A stretch of 64,000 nucleotides of DNA from CAZSMK01 sp964608095 (GTDB lineage Bacteria > Sumerlaeota > Sumerlaeia > MWCT01 > JAGHBZ01), in assembly GCA_964608095.1 (NCBI GenBank), contig CAZSMK010000081.1, positions 15,804 through 79,803 on the forward strand, in the 5' to 3' direction. This document shows positions 9,943-19,270 of the stretch, piece after piece; the first letter of the stretch is position 1, and every line of letters starts with the position of its first letter. The notes under the pieces were generated by a model. It had not been told where the DNA came from. It did no database searches and saw nothing but the letters and a program-made list of their open reading frames with translations. The position numbers were made by a program, and so were the translations under genes.

Positions 9943-11184
9943 TCAATCACGTACACTCACTCTCTTTGAAACCTCCTCGAATGCCGGTGGAATAACATGA
10001 GCCAATCCCTGCGAAGCCTTGATCGCTGCAGAGGTATCTTTTAAACCGTTTCCCGTAATCACGGCAAGTATTGAATTATCGGCCCGGAGGAAATTTTGTT
10101 GACGAGCGACCTTTATTGCAGCAACAGCAGCGGAGGCAGCCGGCTCGGCGAAAATGCCGCATTGTGTCCCCAGAAGACGCATTGCCGATAGAATCAGGGT
10201 ATCGCTTACGGTTACAAAAACACCGTTGGATTCTGTAACTGCGCGAAGGGCTTTGCGCCAATTTCGTGGTGTTCCCACCGCAATAGAATCTGCAATGGTT
10301 TCAGGTTTTATGGCGTCGAGTTTTTCACGGTTGCCTTTCCAGCTTTTATAGATAGGTGAAGCGCCCTCAGCCTGCACGGCAAGAAGGCGTGGTAGACGAT
10401 CGATCAACCCGAGTCGGTGAAATTCTTTCATGCCTTTCCAGAGCGCCGCAATGCTACATCCATCGCCGACTGACATTGAAATCCACTCAGGGGCTTGCCA
10501 GTCCATCTGTTCGCAAATTTCAAATGCAACCGTCTTTTTACCTTCGATCAGGTAAGGATTGATAGCCGAATTGCGATTGTACCACCCGAATTCTTCCGAT
10601 GCCTTCATGCTCAATGCAAATGCATCTTCATACGTGCCTTGTACCACGAAGACCACGGCGCCGAAAATGAGTAATTGCGCCAGTTTCGCCTGGGGGATTC
10701 GTTCAGGTACGAAGATGTAAGAAGTCAAGCCTGCGGATGCCGCATTCCCTGCAAGACTTGTCGCTGCATTACCCGTTGATGCACACGTAAGCGCACGAGA
10801 ATTGGCTTTTAGAGCCCTCGCCACACCTACTGAACTTGCACGATCTTTTAAACTATTGGTAGGGTTTTGACCATCATCTTTGATATAAACTCTTCGTAAT
10901 CCTGTTTCCTTCGCCAACCGCTCACAATTGTACAGGGGAGACCAGCCTACCCTTAAAGGGGGCACCGCATCGTTATCGTCAACAGGCATTAGGGCTCTAT
11001 AACGCCAGTGATTCATTTCCCTGCAACTGCTCAAGCGTTCACGGGTAAGGTCATGCGCAACTTTCTCATAATCATATACCACATCCAGAATTCCCTCGGA
11101 GCCACAACGTCGACAGGTCAACGTCTCTTCTTCTTGATATTCCTCGCCACAAAGGATACAACCTAATTTAATCACATTGCTCAT
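9943..11184 (-). CDS. thrC: Threonine synthase
   Basis: PLP-dependent conversion of O-phosphohomoserine to threonine. I place the start at 11184 (413 aa): upstream on the minus strand is AGAGG (11195-11199) with a good spacing, and the N-terminus then begins with a zinc ribbon (CILC...CRRC) as in many threonine synthases. A longer in-frame extension of 53 codons to 11343 is low-complexity, lacks a ribosome site and would overlap uppP. The PLP lysine is in PTNSLKDRASS, the glycine loop in STGNAATSLAG. The C-terminal half contains SVGDGCSIAALWKG and TGNGLKD. No other thr genes are close. Confidence 0.93.
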   Translation of the reverse strand: MSNVIKLGCILCGEEYQEEETLTCRRCGSEGILDVVYDYEKVAHDLTRERLSSCREMNHWRYRALMPVDDNDAVPPLRVGWSPLYNCERLAKETGLRRVYIKDDGQNPTNSLKDRASSVGVARALKANSRALTCASTGNAATSLAGNAASAGLTSYIFVPERIPQAKLAQLLIFGAVVFVVQGTYEDAFALSMKASEEFGWYNRNSAINPYLIEGKKTVAFEICEQMDWQAPEWISMSVGDGCSIAALWKGMKEFHRLGLIDRLPRLLAVQAEGASPIYKSWKGNREKLDAIKPETIADSIAVGTPRNWRKALRAVTESNGVFVTVSDTLILSAMRLLGTQCGIFAEPAASAAVAAIKVARQQNFLRADNSILAVITGNGLKDTSAAIKASQGLAHVIPPAFEEVSKRVSVRD

Positions 11185-11328
11185 AATAAGGATTCCTCTT
11201 AACTGTAAGATTAAAATATTCTTGATATTCAGTAGCTCAAAATAATTCAATGTTTTTCTTACTATAGAGGCGGAAAGAACTAATTTGAACAATGATCGCG
11301 AAAAAGAGAACGAGGAGTCGCAAGACCT

Positions 11329-12141
11329 ATGAATTTTCTTCAAGGGATTGGTCTGGGTATACTTCAGGGATTAACAGAATTTTTGCCTCTTAGCAGTTCA
11401 GGTCATCTGGTTTTGGTACAGGCTTTCCTGGGAATCAAAAGCGCTGATTCCATTCTTTTTGAAGTCTCAGTTCATTTTGCCACACTTCTGGCTATCATAC
11501 TGTATTACCGAAAAACGTTATGGCATCTCTTCAAGTCATCAAAAAAGAGCCTCCAACACAAGGAAAAAGGCTCATTGTTTCAGACTCCTGAGACACGGTT
11601 CATATTTTTGATTCTTGTAGCATGTATACCCACCTTCTTGATCGGCTTTTTTTGTGAAGAGTATCTTACATGCCTGTTTGATAACCCCAAAATGACAGGT
11701 GGAGGGTTGATAGTTACGGCTATCCTGCTTACGAGCACGCTGTTCCGGCAAAAAGACCAGAAGGATATACTTAAAACCACCGTCGGTATAGCGCTCATAA
11801 TAGGAATCGCTCAGAGCATTGCCCTCGTTCCCGGTATAAGCCGTTCCGGTATTACCATCTCAGCCGCACTCCTTATGGGAATGAACCGGAGGCTATCGGC
11901 TGATTTCTCCTTTCTCCTCGCACTGCCGGCAATTCTCGGTGCTACGCTCATTACAATTAACGATTTATCGCAACTTAATTCTATTGGATTCGCACCCCTG
12001 ATTGGCGGTGTGGTTTCTTCTTTTATCTTTGGATACCTGGCGTTATCTCTCCTTGTGAGAATGGTTCGGCAGGGACATTTATATTGGTTCGCGCCTTATT
12101 GCTTTATCCTTGGAACGTTCTCGTTGATTTACTTCTCTTGA
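11329..12141 (+). CDS. uppP: Undecaprenyl-diphosphatase (bacitracin resistance type)
   Basis: Dephosphorylates undecaprenyl diphosphate to recycle the lipid carrier for peptidoglycan and O-antigen. 270 residues with about eight membrane segments. Both family motifs are intact: GLTEFLPLSSSGHL at 14-27 and PGISRSG at 168-174, with the catalytic Arg at 172. A GAGGAG ribosome site lies 11 nt before the ATG. Divergent from thrC across a 144-bp gap that must hold both promoters. Confidence 0.95.
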   Translation: MNFLQGIGLGILQGLTEFLPLSSSGHLVLVQAFLGIKSADSILFEVSVHFATLLAIILYYRKTLWHLFKSSKKSLQHKEKGSLFQTPETRFIFLILVACIPTFLIGFFCEEYLTCLFDNPKMTGGGLIVTAILLTSTLFRQKDQKDILKTTVGIALIIGIAQSIALVPGISRSGITISAALLMGMNRRLSADFSFLLALPAILGATLITINDLSQLNSIGFAPLIGGVVSSFIFGYLALSLLVRMVRQGHLYWFAPYCFILGTFSLIYFS

Positions 12142-12243
12142 GCTTCCAAATGTTAAAATTAGATATTTTTAACGCACATAACCTTGTCTCTCCGTGATTC
12201 AACAGATAAAATTCAATAAAAAAGTCGATTCTTTAAAAGATGG

Positions 12244-12271
12244 TTGATTTTGCGCTGAAGCGTATTATGAT
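12244..12271 (+). promoter_or_regulatory. Candidate sigma-70 promoter of dnaX operon
   Basis: TTGATT (12244-12249), 16-bp spacer, TATGAT (12266-12271), about 37 bp before the dnaX ATG. The -10 is 5/6 and the -35 4/6 of consensus. It is placed correctly for the dnaX-ybaB-recR operon. Sequence match only. Confidence 0.5.
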
Positions 12272-12308
12272 GAGCTTTTAATATACACACCATATTCTGG
12301 AAAAAGTA

Positions 12309-14258
12309 ATGGCAGAACAGGAGACAAAAAATTATTTAATTCTCGCACGGAAATGGCGTCCTCAGACGTTTGACCAGATGGTCGGTCAATCAGCCATCGC
12401 CGCTGCTCTGAAGAAAAGCATAGCAACCGGACGTATAGCCAACGCGTACTTGTTCAGCGGACAACGCGGGGTAGGGAAGACGTCCATGGCACGAATTCTC
12501 GCACGCGCATTGAACTGTGAAAAAGGACCCACAATAGAGCCATGCGGCACATGTGCGCGCTGCCGCTCTATCGCCGCCGGCAGCGACCTCGATGTGATAG
12601 AAATTGACGGCGCCACCTATACACGCGTTGACGACGTCCGGGAACTCCAGGAAGGCATCTCTCATTTACCCTATGAAGCACGATTCAAAGTCTACATTAT
12701 CGATGAAGTGCATATGCTCTCTACTGCGGCATTCAATGCCTTACTTAAAACGCTCGAGGAACCCCCGCCACGGGTTTTGTTTGTGTTCGCCACCACGGAA
12801 CCTGAGAAGATTCCCGAGACTATTAAAAGCAGATGCCAACATTATCATTTCGAACCTGTAGGCTCGGCAGAACTCGAACGTCATCTCGAACACATTATTG
12901 AACATGAACACTTTTCCCTTCCCGACGAGGAACATAAGGACATAATCGATGCCATAGTAAGGGTGTCGGAGGGAAGTGTTCGAGACGCACTCGTTACCCT
13001 TGAACAGCTTGCTATACTTGGAGACGGCGAGATCCGACTGGATTTTGCACAGCAACTTCTCGGTATTGTCGACAGCGCCCTGTTGCTCAACACACTTACC
13101 TTTCTCAAAGAAAAAAATACACGCGCCTTGCTTGAATTGGTACACGATCTTACCCGTCAGGGACGCGATCTTTCACGATTTGTCCGAAACTTTCTCTATT
13201 TTCTGCGAGACCTCTTATTGATAAAAAGCGGGGGAAACGCAGTTCTAACAGGTGTTTCTCAAACAAGATACGAGGAACTCAAAGAAATCAGCAGGGATCT
13301 GGGGTATCCATTTCTGCTGAACGTTATGAACACCTTTCTAAGGCTTGAAGAAGAGATGAAGACCACCGGATTACCTCGTTTTGTGCTGGAATTTCACCTG
13401 GTTAAATTAACCGCTATCTCTCCTTCTATCGATATCGAGAATTTAACTCGCGATTCAGTAGAATCAATCGGAGCCATGACCTCTCAAAAGCAGTCAGATG
13501 CAGCGCCTAAGAGATCATCACCTCCCGATATAAAACCTCCTTCAGATGATTTGTTCGACCAAACCGATTCCACGAATTCGGCTCTGGATAGAATAGAAGA
13601 GAACGATTCGAGTGACAATATGGAATATTCATCTGCCACCGACATATATCCTGCAGCCGTTAGCACTTCTCAGGCTCAAGAAACACTCGACCATAATGAT
13701 GAGAATGCGATGTTCTGGAAAAATCTGTGTGCCAACGCCTCAAAAAAGAATCCCTCCCTCGAGCCTGCTCTTCAGGATTGCATTCTGGTGGATATGAATA
13801 AGTCCACAGTCACAATCGGTGTCATCAACAATGCAATAGTCAGTTTTACACATCGCCTTATTGATAAAAATCTTGCCACGCTTAATCAAGTTGTCCAGGA
13901 GATCACGGGTAAAAAGTATAATGTACGATTGGTAAAAATCGACACTCACGAGCCCGAAAAATCAACACTCCCGAAAACCGAGATATCGGCAGATAATGAT
14001 ATACTACAATCTCAAAAAAATGAAGATTCGCCTGAAAGCTTCGCCGTCATAGGAGTAGGGGAGCATGAGGAATCACCCACCGACCTCGACGTAGGTGAAG
14101 AAGAATTACCCGTAGAACTACCTGAAATAGAGAAGAAACCAGAGGAAATTGAGCCTGAAACCCTCATGAAACAGAATGATGATTTAAAATCCGCTGTCAA
14201 TATGGTGCGTGATTTATTTAAAGGAAAGATTCTGGAACCTAAAAGAAAGAAAACATAA
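12309..14258 (+). CDS. dnaX: DNA polymerase III subunit gamma/tau
   Basis: Clamp-loader ATPase of the replisome. 649 residues: AAA+ module with Walker A GQRGVGKTS (51-59), zinc cysteines at 70, 79, 82 and 85, Walker B VYIIDEVHML (128-137) and sensor SRC (174-176). Then the collar domain, a polar low-complexity linker (about 400-470) and a tau-type C-terminal domain, with an acidic tail. Codons 478-480 contain the heptamer A AAA AAG, identical to the E. coli dnaX frameshift site; a -1 slip would give a stop after 17 more codons (see findings). Followed by ybaB and recR, the classical operon order. Confidence 0.96.
   Translation: MAEQETKNYLILARKWRPQTFDQMVGQSAIAAALKKSIATGRIANAYLFSGQRGVGKTSMARILARALNCEKGPTIEPCGTCARCRSIAAGSDLDVIEIDGATYTRVDDVRELQEGISHLPYEARFKVYIIDEVHMLSTAAFNALLKTLEEPPPRVLFVFATTEPEKIPETIKSRCQHYHFEPVGSAELERHLEHIIEHEHFSLPDEEHKDIIDAIVRVSEGSVRDALVTLEQLAILGDGEIRLDFAQQLLGIVDSALLLNTLTFLKEKNTRALLELVHDLTRQGRDLSRFVRNFLYFLRDLLLIKSGGNAVLTGVSQTRYEELKEISRDLGYPFLLNVMNTFLRLEEEMKTTGLPRFVLEFHLVKLTAISPSIDIENLTRDSVESIGAMTSQKQSDAAPKRSSPPDIKPPSDDLFDQTDSTNSALDRIEENDSSDNMEYSSATDIYPAAVSTSQAQETLDHNDENAMFWKNLCANASKKNPSLEPALQDCILVDMNKSTVTIGVINNAIVSFTHRLIDKNLATLNQVVQEITGKKYNVRLVKIDTHEPEKSTLPKTEISADNDILQSQKNEDSPESFAVIGVGEHEESPTDLDVGEEELPVELPEIEKKPEEIEPETLMKQNDDLKSAVNMVRDLFKGKILEPKRKKT
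13742..13748 (+). promoter_or_regulatory. Putative -1 frameshift heptamer in dnaX
   Basis: A AAA AAG in frame (TCA AAA AAG). The -1 frame then runs 17 codons to a TAA at 13799-13801. A small hairpin (CCTG-ctctt-CAGG) lies about 15 nt downstream. No clear upstream Shine-Dalgarno-like enhancer is visible, so the site is a candidate only. Confidence 0.35.
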
Positions 14259-14279
14259 TAACCATTGGAGAACAAGAGT

Positions 14280-14594
14280 ATGTTTGACTTCAAACAATTA
14301 CAAAAATTACAGGAAGAGTTACAGCAACGACTCAAGAAGGCTGAGGCAGAGCTTCAAGAGAAACAGGTCGAGGCATCGTCCGGAGGCGGCATGGTTACGG
14401 TCGTCGCAAACGGACAACAGGAAATTCTATCGATAAAGATCAACCCGGAAGCCGTTGATATCGATGATATAGAAATGCTTGAAGATCTCGTGATAGCAGC
14501 AATCAACGCCGCATTAGAAAAATCCAAAGAGCTGAGGGAACAACTAATGGGAGGTCTACCCGGCGGAATGAATATCCCGGGATTACCTTTCTAA
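14280..14594 (+). CDS. YbaB/EbfC family nucleoid-associated protein
   Basis: Small DNA-binding protein of about 104 residues: N-terminal coiled coil (QLQKLQEELQQRLKKAEAEL), then the conserved MVTVVANGQQEILSIKINPEAVD core and an AINAALEKSKEL helix ending in a Gly/Pro-rich tail. I chose the ATG at 14280, preceded by GGAG at 14267-14270; an earlier TTG at 14265 has no ribosome site. It lies between dnaX and recR as in many bacteria, where it is thought to aid recombination repair or nucleoid organisation. Confidence 0.93.
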   Translation: MFDFKQLQKLQEELQQRLKKAEAELQEKQVEASSGGGMVTVVANGQQEILSIKINPEAVDIDDIEMLEDLVIAAINAALEKSKELREQLMGGLPGGMNIPGLPF

Positions 14595-14651
14595 GTGTTC
14601 TCACAGTCGATAACGTCTTCTTGAGTGATATCACTTGCGCAGTGCTCGGAC

Positions 14652-15254
14652 ATGGCTAAATTACCGCCAACCATACAGCAGCTGATACAGGAATTGAAAA
14701 AATTACCCGGTATCGGTGTAAAAGGCGCAGAAAGAATCGCCTTCCATCTTTTCCACGCGCCTGATGAGCAATCACAAACACTTGCCCGTACTCTTTTAGA
14801 GTTAAAAAAGAAGGTACACATGTGCCCCACATGTTTCAATCTTACTGAAAACGCCCAATGCGATATTTGTACGAATCCCCAACGGGATAAAAGTCAATTA
14901 TGCATTGTTGAATCTGTTGTCGATCTTATAGCAATCGAAAAGAGTGGCGCATTCAAGGGACTTTATCATGTATTACACGGTCGAATCTCGCCTCTCGAAG
15001 GTATAACACCTGACGATCTGACCATAGATAAGCTTGAATCCCGCCTGAGGGAAACCGAGGACCTGAAAGAAATTATTATTGCAACAACCAGCGGAGTCGA
15101 AGGAGAAGCGACCGCCACCTACCTTGGAAACTTACTCAAGAATAGGGGATTGAGAATTACCCGGATAGGGCTTGGCATTCCTGCAGGCGGCGCATTGGAA
15201 TATGCAGATGAGCTCACCCTTCGTAAGGCGCTTGAATCCCGCCAACCATTTTAA
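14652..15254 (+). CDS. recR: Recombination protein RecR
   Basis: Works with RecF/RecO to load RecA at gaps. About 200 residues from the ATG at 14652: helix-hairpin-helix (LKKLPGIGVKGAERIAFHL), zinc finger cysteines around 58, 61, 70 and 73 (MCPTC...CDIC), Toprim domain starting at CIVESVVDLIAIE, and the C-terminal RITRIGLGIPAGGALEYAD signature. A GTG at 14625 would add nine residues not seen in the family; neither start has a strong ribosome site. Last gene of the dnaX operon. Confidence 0.95.
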   Translation: MAKLPPTIQQLIQELKKLPGIGVKGAERIAFHLFHAPDEQSQTLARTLLELKKKVHMCPTCFNLTENAQCDICTNPQRDKSQLCIVESVVDLIAIEKSGAFKGLYHVLHGRISPLEGITPDDLTIDKLESRLRETEDLKEIIIATTSGVEGEATATYLGNLLKNRGLRITRIGLGIPAGGALEYADELTLRKALESRQPF

Positions 15255-15778
15255 ATTTTCACGTTTTATTTAAATGCCTGACATTTATTATGTCCCGAAA
15301 TTTTCAAGAGCAACATTTGCACATAATGCATAATCATTTCTTTTTTTACTCGCTATAATCCAGCCAAACATATTCCTGGTTTACGTCTATGTGGTCTATG
15401 TGTGACAAATTCAGAGCCAAAATGCCTTGTAAAAACAGCAATTAAGGTAAGAGTCTTCAGCTTATTTCTAAAGCAGGAGCGAAACGAGAGGATTTCAAAG
15501 ATTACTGGAAAATAAAGAGTTACGGGAGCATGGTACATAACGACACGGTCTTAAGGGCGTTAAATTTTTATTTAACGCCCTTATGCTAATAACTCAAAAC
15601 TACTACGTTCCTCTCCTTTTTTACTCGTCTTCCCCACTTTTACCCTCTGTTTCCTTGAACATTAGGACTGCCTTTCCTGAGAACTTTTACCGACATGAGT
15701 TCTCCTCTTCATCATTTCCATAAATCTTATACGCACGTCTCCATAACACAGTTCAAAAAATCAGGCGCTTGTTTTTCG
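15255..15778. other. Non-coding gap between recR and the sugar-binding lipoprotein
   Basis: About 520 bp with no supportable gene on either strand. It holds an isolated TATAAT at 15354-15359 without a good -35 box, then about 190 nt of unexplained sequence ending in a very strong hairpin (15552-15583). The rest is AT-rich and shows nothing recognisable. A small RNA between the TATAAT and the hairpin is possible but unproven. Confidence 0.5.
15552..15583 (+). terminator. Strong 14-bp hairpin, possible terminator
   Basis: Perfect inverted repeat of 14 nt (TAAGGGCGTTAAAT and its complement) with a TTTT loop. It lacks a clean T tract on the plus strand (ATGCTAAT follows), so it is not a textbook intrinsic terminator. 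It could end the dnaX operon transcript (300 nt upstream) or a small RNA, or act as a binding palindrome. Confidence 0.45.
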
Positions 15779-15808
15779 TTGCCTCCCATTATTTTTCTCG
15801 TGTATAGT
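15779..15808 (+). promoter_or_regulatory. Candidate sigma-70 promoter for the sugar-binding lipoprotein operon
   Basis: TTGCCT (15779-15784), 18-bp spacer, TATAGT (15803-15808), about 40 bp before the chosen ATG. Would serve the three-gene operon ending with hldE. Sequence match only. Confidence 0.45.
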
Positions 15809-15847
15809 TTCTTGTGTTTTTGACTATAAATGGTATGGAACTCTCTA

Positions 15848-17143
15848 ATGTTACGTAATTCAATTAAACCGCTGTGGTTTACCGGGCTAATTCTTTGCTT
15901 TCTTTTTGCACTATCCTGTAGGAACGCTTCAGATCCTTCCTTTGATGATATAATCGTGATAGATTTCTGGCATGCCATGGGAGGCGAACATGGACCCCTT
16001 ATCAATCAATATGCGCGTGAATTTGAAAAAATGTACCCGGGGGTTCGTGTAAATCCCGTTTATCAGGGGAATTATGCTCAACTACAGCAGAAAATAATTG
16101 CGTCCATAACGGCTGGTCAGATACCTACCATGGCACAGATGTATGAAAGCTGGACAGTTCGATTTCTTGAACTGGACTACCTCGAGCATGTTGCAGATTT
16201 CTTTTCGTTACCGGACGACGGTTTCACCCAGGATGAGATACAAGACATAGTTAAAGTATTTGTTGAAGACAACTCATATAACGGAAAAATGGTTACCATG
16301 CCGTTTAATAAAAGCGCATACGTTCTCTTTGTAAATATGGATCTTTTGAAGCAGGCGGGATATGAGGAGCCCCCTGTAACATGGGAAGAGATGCGCGATA
16401 TCTCCTTGAAAGTCACGAACCGGGATAAAAACAATCCTGTATACGGCTTTGCCGTTCGTCCCTTTATCGAGACCTTCAGCACTGTTCTTTATATATCGAG
16501 CCATCGCTTTATAGATAATGAGGGAAACCCTATCTTTGACGATGAGAAGGGTCTCAGGGCTTTACAATTCATATATGATTTAGTCCAGAAAGATCGCGTC
16601 GCGTATATAGAATCCACCTATCTTTCTACACCCTTCGGATCGGGAAAAATAGCAATGTTCATAGGTTCAACTGCGGGAATTCCTTTTGTAGAGAAGGCGA
16701 TAGGCGATAAATTTGAATGGCGCCTTGCACGAATTCCCTCCCCTACCGGCGAACCCGGAAGAGTCCTTTTTCAAGGAACAAATATTGGAATATTTTCGGG
16801 TGGCACTGAAGAACAACGCCTCTATGCATGGAGATTCTTGAAATATATTACGAGTACTGAAATCGCCACCAGATGGTCTATCGACAGCGGGTATCTTCCG
16901 ATTCGATACTCCTGCCTGAACACGCCTGAAATGAGAAAGTTCCTCGAAGAGAATCCTTATTATAAAGTTGTGGTAGACCAGTTGGACTATGGCATATTCG
17001 AGCCTCGCGAACCATATTGGGAAGTGCTACGAGAGGTTATTACAGACGAGGTAGATGCTACATTGAACGGACGAGTCAGCGTCGATGAGGCGCTTTCCCG
17101 CGCCGTGCAAAAAAGCAAAATCATTATTGATTCTCTGAAATAA
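15848..17143 (+). CDS. Extracellular solute-binding lipoprotein, family 1 (sugar ABC transporter)
   Basis: Binds a sugar or glycerol-phosphate-type ligand for ABC uptake. From the ATG at 15848 (GGAA about 8 nt upstream) the protein is 431 aa with a lipoprotein signal ending ALSC at residue 24. An alternative ATG at 15830 adds six residues. UgpB/MalE-type features: IDFWHAMGG, FEKMYPGVRVNPVYQGNY, and KSAYVLFVNMDLLKQAGYEEPPVTWEEM. It is 17 bp upstream of uridine kinase. The two permeases that could match it lie 10 kb away on the other strand, and no ATPase of this family is in the window. Confidence 0.9.
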   Translation: MLRNSIKPLWFTGLILCFLFALSCRNASDPSFDDIIVIDFWHAMGGEHGPLINQYAREFEKMYPGVRVNPVYQGNYAQLQQKIIASITAGQIPTMAQMYESWTVRFLELDYLEHVADFFSLPDDGFTQDEIQDIVKVFVEDNSYNGKMVTMPFNKSAYVLFVNMDLLKQAGYEEPPVTWEEMRDISLKVTNRDKNNPVYGFAVRPFIETFSTVLYISSHRFIDNEGNPIFDDEKGLRALQFIYDLVQKDRVAYIESTYLSTPFGSGKIAMFIGSTAGIPFVEKAIGDKFEWRLARIPSPTGEPGRVLFQGTNIGIFSGGTEEQRLYAWRFLKYITSTEIATRWSIDSGYLPIRYSCLNTPEMRKFLEENPYYKVVVDQLDYGIFEPREPYWEVLREVITDEVDATLNGRVSVDEALSRAVQKSKIIIDSLK

Positions 17144-17160
17144 CGAAGGAAAGAGAGCGC

Positions 17161-17784
17161 ATGAAACGATTAACAATCGGCATCGCGGGAGGAACCGGTT
17201 CTGGTAAAACGACGGTTGCAAAAGCGATCCTCAACCAATTGAACGACAAAGATGCCGTCATTATAACTCAAGATTCGTATTACATTGACCGAAGCAATTT
17301 GCCACCGGAGCAACGGGAAAAAATAAATTACGATCACCCTGATGCTTTTGACAATGAATTGCTGATCAAACATATAAGCAATCTCAAACAGGGGATCCCA
17401 ATCAAACGTCCTGTATATGACTTCAAAACGCACACGCGAAAGAAAGATACGATATTGGTAGCTCCCGCGCGTATTATTATTCTCGAAGGTATCATGGCGT
17501 TAGTAAGTCCTGAAGTCCGCAATATTCTGGATATCAAAATATTTGTTGACACTGATGCGGACGTGAGATTTATCCGGCGGTTATCGCGCGACATAACAGA
17601 ACGCGGCAGAACTCTCGACTCTGTGATTCATCAGTATCTTGATATCGTGCGTCTTATGCACATGGAATTCATTGAACCCTCCAAGCGGTTTGCTGATATA
17701 ATCGTTCCCGAGGGCGGTTTTAATAAAGTGGCCATAGACGTTATAGCATCAAAAATAAAAAGTGTCCTTAATCAAGGGAGTTAG
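17161..17784 (+). CDS. udk: Uridine kinase
   Basis: Phosphorylates uridine and cytidine (pyrimidine salvage). 207 aa with P-loop GGTGSGKTT at 10-18, the QDSYYIDRSNLPPEQR segment, NYDHPDAFD, and the VYDFKTHTR substrate motif; DTDADVRFIRRLSRDI completes the family pattern. An AGAGAG ribosome site precedes the ATG. Nine bases separate it from hldE, so the two are co-transcribed. Confidence 0.95.
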   Translation: MKRLTIGIAGGTGSGKTTVAKAILNQLNDKDAVIITQDSYYIDRSNLPPEQREKINYDHPDAFDNELLIKHISNLKQGIPIKRPVYDFKTHTRKKDTILVAPARIIILEGIMALVSPEVRNILDIKIFVDTDADVRFIRRLSRDITERGRTLDSVIHQYLDIVRLMHMEFIEPSKRFADIIVPEGGFNKVAIDVIASKIKSVLNQGS

Positions 17785-17793
17785 GTAATCTTC

Positions 17794-19257
17794 ATGACAA
17801 AAAATCCAGTACAGATGGAAAAAATAATTTCCGAAACCTTTCCTCGACTGAAAATCATGGTGGTCGGCGATATTATTCTTGACCACTATATATGGGGTAA
17901 AGTGGAGAGAACATCACCGGAAGCGCCCGTTCCCGTCGTGAATGTTGATGAGGAGTATTACCTTCTCGGCGGAGCGGCAAACGTTGCGCATAATCTTGCT
18001 GCAGCCGGTGTTGAGCCGATCCTTGTCGGTATTGTCGGCAATGACTTGCACGGTAAAAAAATCATATCCCTGCTAAAACGCTACAATATTTCTCCGGAAA
18101 GCGTGGTCTTTGACGAGTCGCGTCCAACTATCCTCAAGACGCGAATCTTAAGTCATGGACAACAGCTCATTCGGATAGACCAGGAGAAGAATCACTCCCC
18201 TACCCCAATGATAATTAAGACCATTCAGAAACGCTTCTCCTCGGCGCTGAAGAAAGTTAATGGAGTGATAGTATCCGATTATGAAAAAGGTCTTTTGTCG
18301 AGTTCCCTGTTGGGTACGATTACGAAAGAGGCAAGGGAACGCAACGTAGAGGTATTCATCGATCCGAAGGGAAAGGATTTTTCGAAATACCGCGGAGCAA
18401 CATGCTTGACCCCCAACCTTAGAGAAGCGGGAGAAGCAAGCGGGATACCTATCACGGATGAAGATACATTGACACAAGCGGGGAAGAAATTACTCGGCAT
18501 CACGCACGCAGATTGTATCGCCCTGACGCGTGGGGCACACGGTGTTGCCCTGTTTCGACGTCGCCGCGCGCCTGACTTTATTCCGGGATTTCCACGCGAA
18601 GTGTATGACATAACAGGAGCAGGCGATACGTTTATCAGCCACTTCGCCGCGGGATATTTTGCCGGATTGGACTTCGTTGACGCCGCAGCACTTGGAAACT
18701 ATGCCGCCGCCATCACGGTCGGTAAATTAGGCGTTGCTACAGTTGCACCCGATGAGTTGATAGGCTTTATCAATGAAGAGTCCTACGTTACAAAAAGAAA
18801 AACCTTGGCGGAACTCACCGAGATTGTGTACTCGCTGAAAAGCCGCAATAAAAAAGTGGTATTTACCAACGGTTGTTTCGATCTCTTGCATATCGGACAT
18901 ATTAAATTCCTCGAGGAGGCTCGCAAATTAGGGGACTGTCTTATTGTTGCCATAAACAGCGATGCATCGGTAAGACGAATAAAAGGAACGTCACGACCCA
19001 TCATTTCTGATAAAGACCGTGCGGATATTCTTTCTGCGCTTCGTTATGTAGATTACGTAGTTATTTTTGACGAGAACGAGCCACTCACTCTCTTGAAAGC
19101 GCTCAAGCCGGACGTGCTCGTAAAAGGTAAGAACCTGAAGCCTGAGGAGATTGTGGGAAGGGAATTCGTGCTCTCCTATGGGGGTGAAGTTAAACGACTA
19201 CCTTTTTTCCGAGGCATTTCGACCGACCAGATTATACATTCGATTCGCAATGAATAG
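17794..19257 (+). CDS. hldE: Bifunctional heptose-7-phosphate kinase / heptose-1-phosphate adenylyltransferase
   Basis: Makes ADP-D-glycero-D-manno-heptose for the LPS inner core. 487 aa, the usual full-length fusion. N-terminal PfkB-type kinase (residues 1-~325): VVGDIILDHYIWG, GGAANVAHNLAAAG and the ATP signature DITGAGDTF near 272-280. C-terminal nucleotidyltransferase (from ~350): FTNGCFDLLHIGHIKFLEEA, then SDASVRRIKG and ALRYVDYVVIF. Together with lpxK this supports an LPS with a heptose core. Last gene of the operon. Confidence 0.95.
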   Translation: MTKNPVQMEKIISETFPRLKIMVVGDIILDHYIWGKVERTSPEAPVPVVNVDEEYYLLGGAANVAHNLAAAGVEPILVGIVGNDLHGKKIISLLKRYNISPESVVFDESRPTILKTRILSHGQQLIRIDQEKNHSPTPMIIKTIQKRFSSALKKVNGVIVSDYEKGLLSSSLLGTITKEARERNVEVFIDPKGKDFSKYRGATCLTPNLREAGEASGIPITDEDTLTQAGKKLLGITHADCIALTRGAHGVALFRRRRAPDFIPGFPREVYDITGAGDTFISHFAAGYFAGLDFVDAAALGNYAAAITVGKLGVATVAPDELIGFINEESYVTKRKTLAELTEIVYSLKSRNKKVVFTNGCFDLLHIGHIKFLEEARKLGDCLIVAINSDASVRRIKGTSRPIISDKDRADILSALRYVDYVVIFDENEPLTLLKALKPDVLVKGKNLKPEEIVGREFVLSYGGEVKRLPFFRGISTDQIIHSIRNE

Positions 19258-19270
19258 GAGTGCAAGTAAG

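Noticed and set aside
11185..11343. N-terminal extension of threonine synthase
   Set aside because: No ribosome site and not family-like; overlaps the uppP start. The ATG at 11184 has AGAGG.
14015..14021. Second slippery heptamer A AAA AAT in dnaX
   Set aside because: A -1 slip would hit a stop at once but only removes about 78 residues; no stimulatory structure. The site at 13742 is a better candidate.
15255..15830. SRP RNA near dnaX
   Set aside because: The gene often sits by dnaX, but neither the GGAAG-type tetraloop region nor paired arms of SRP RNA were found here.
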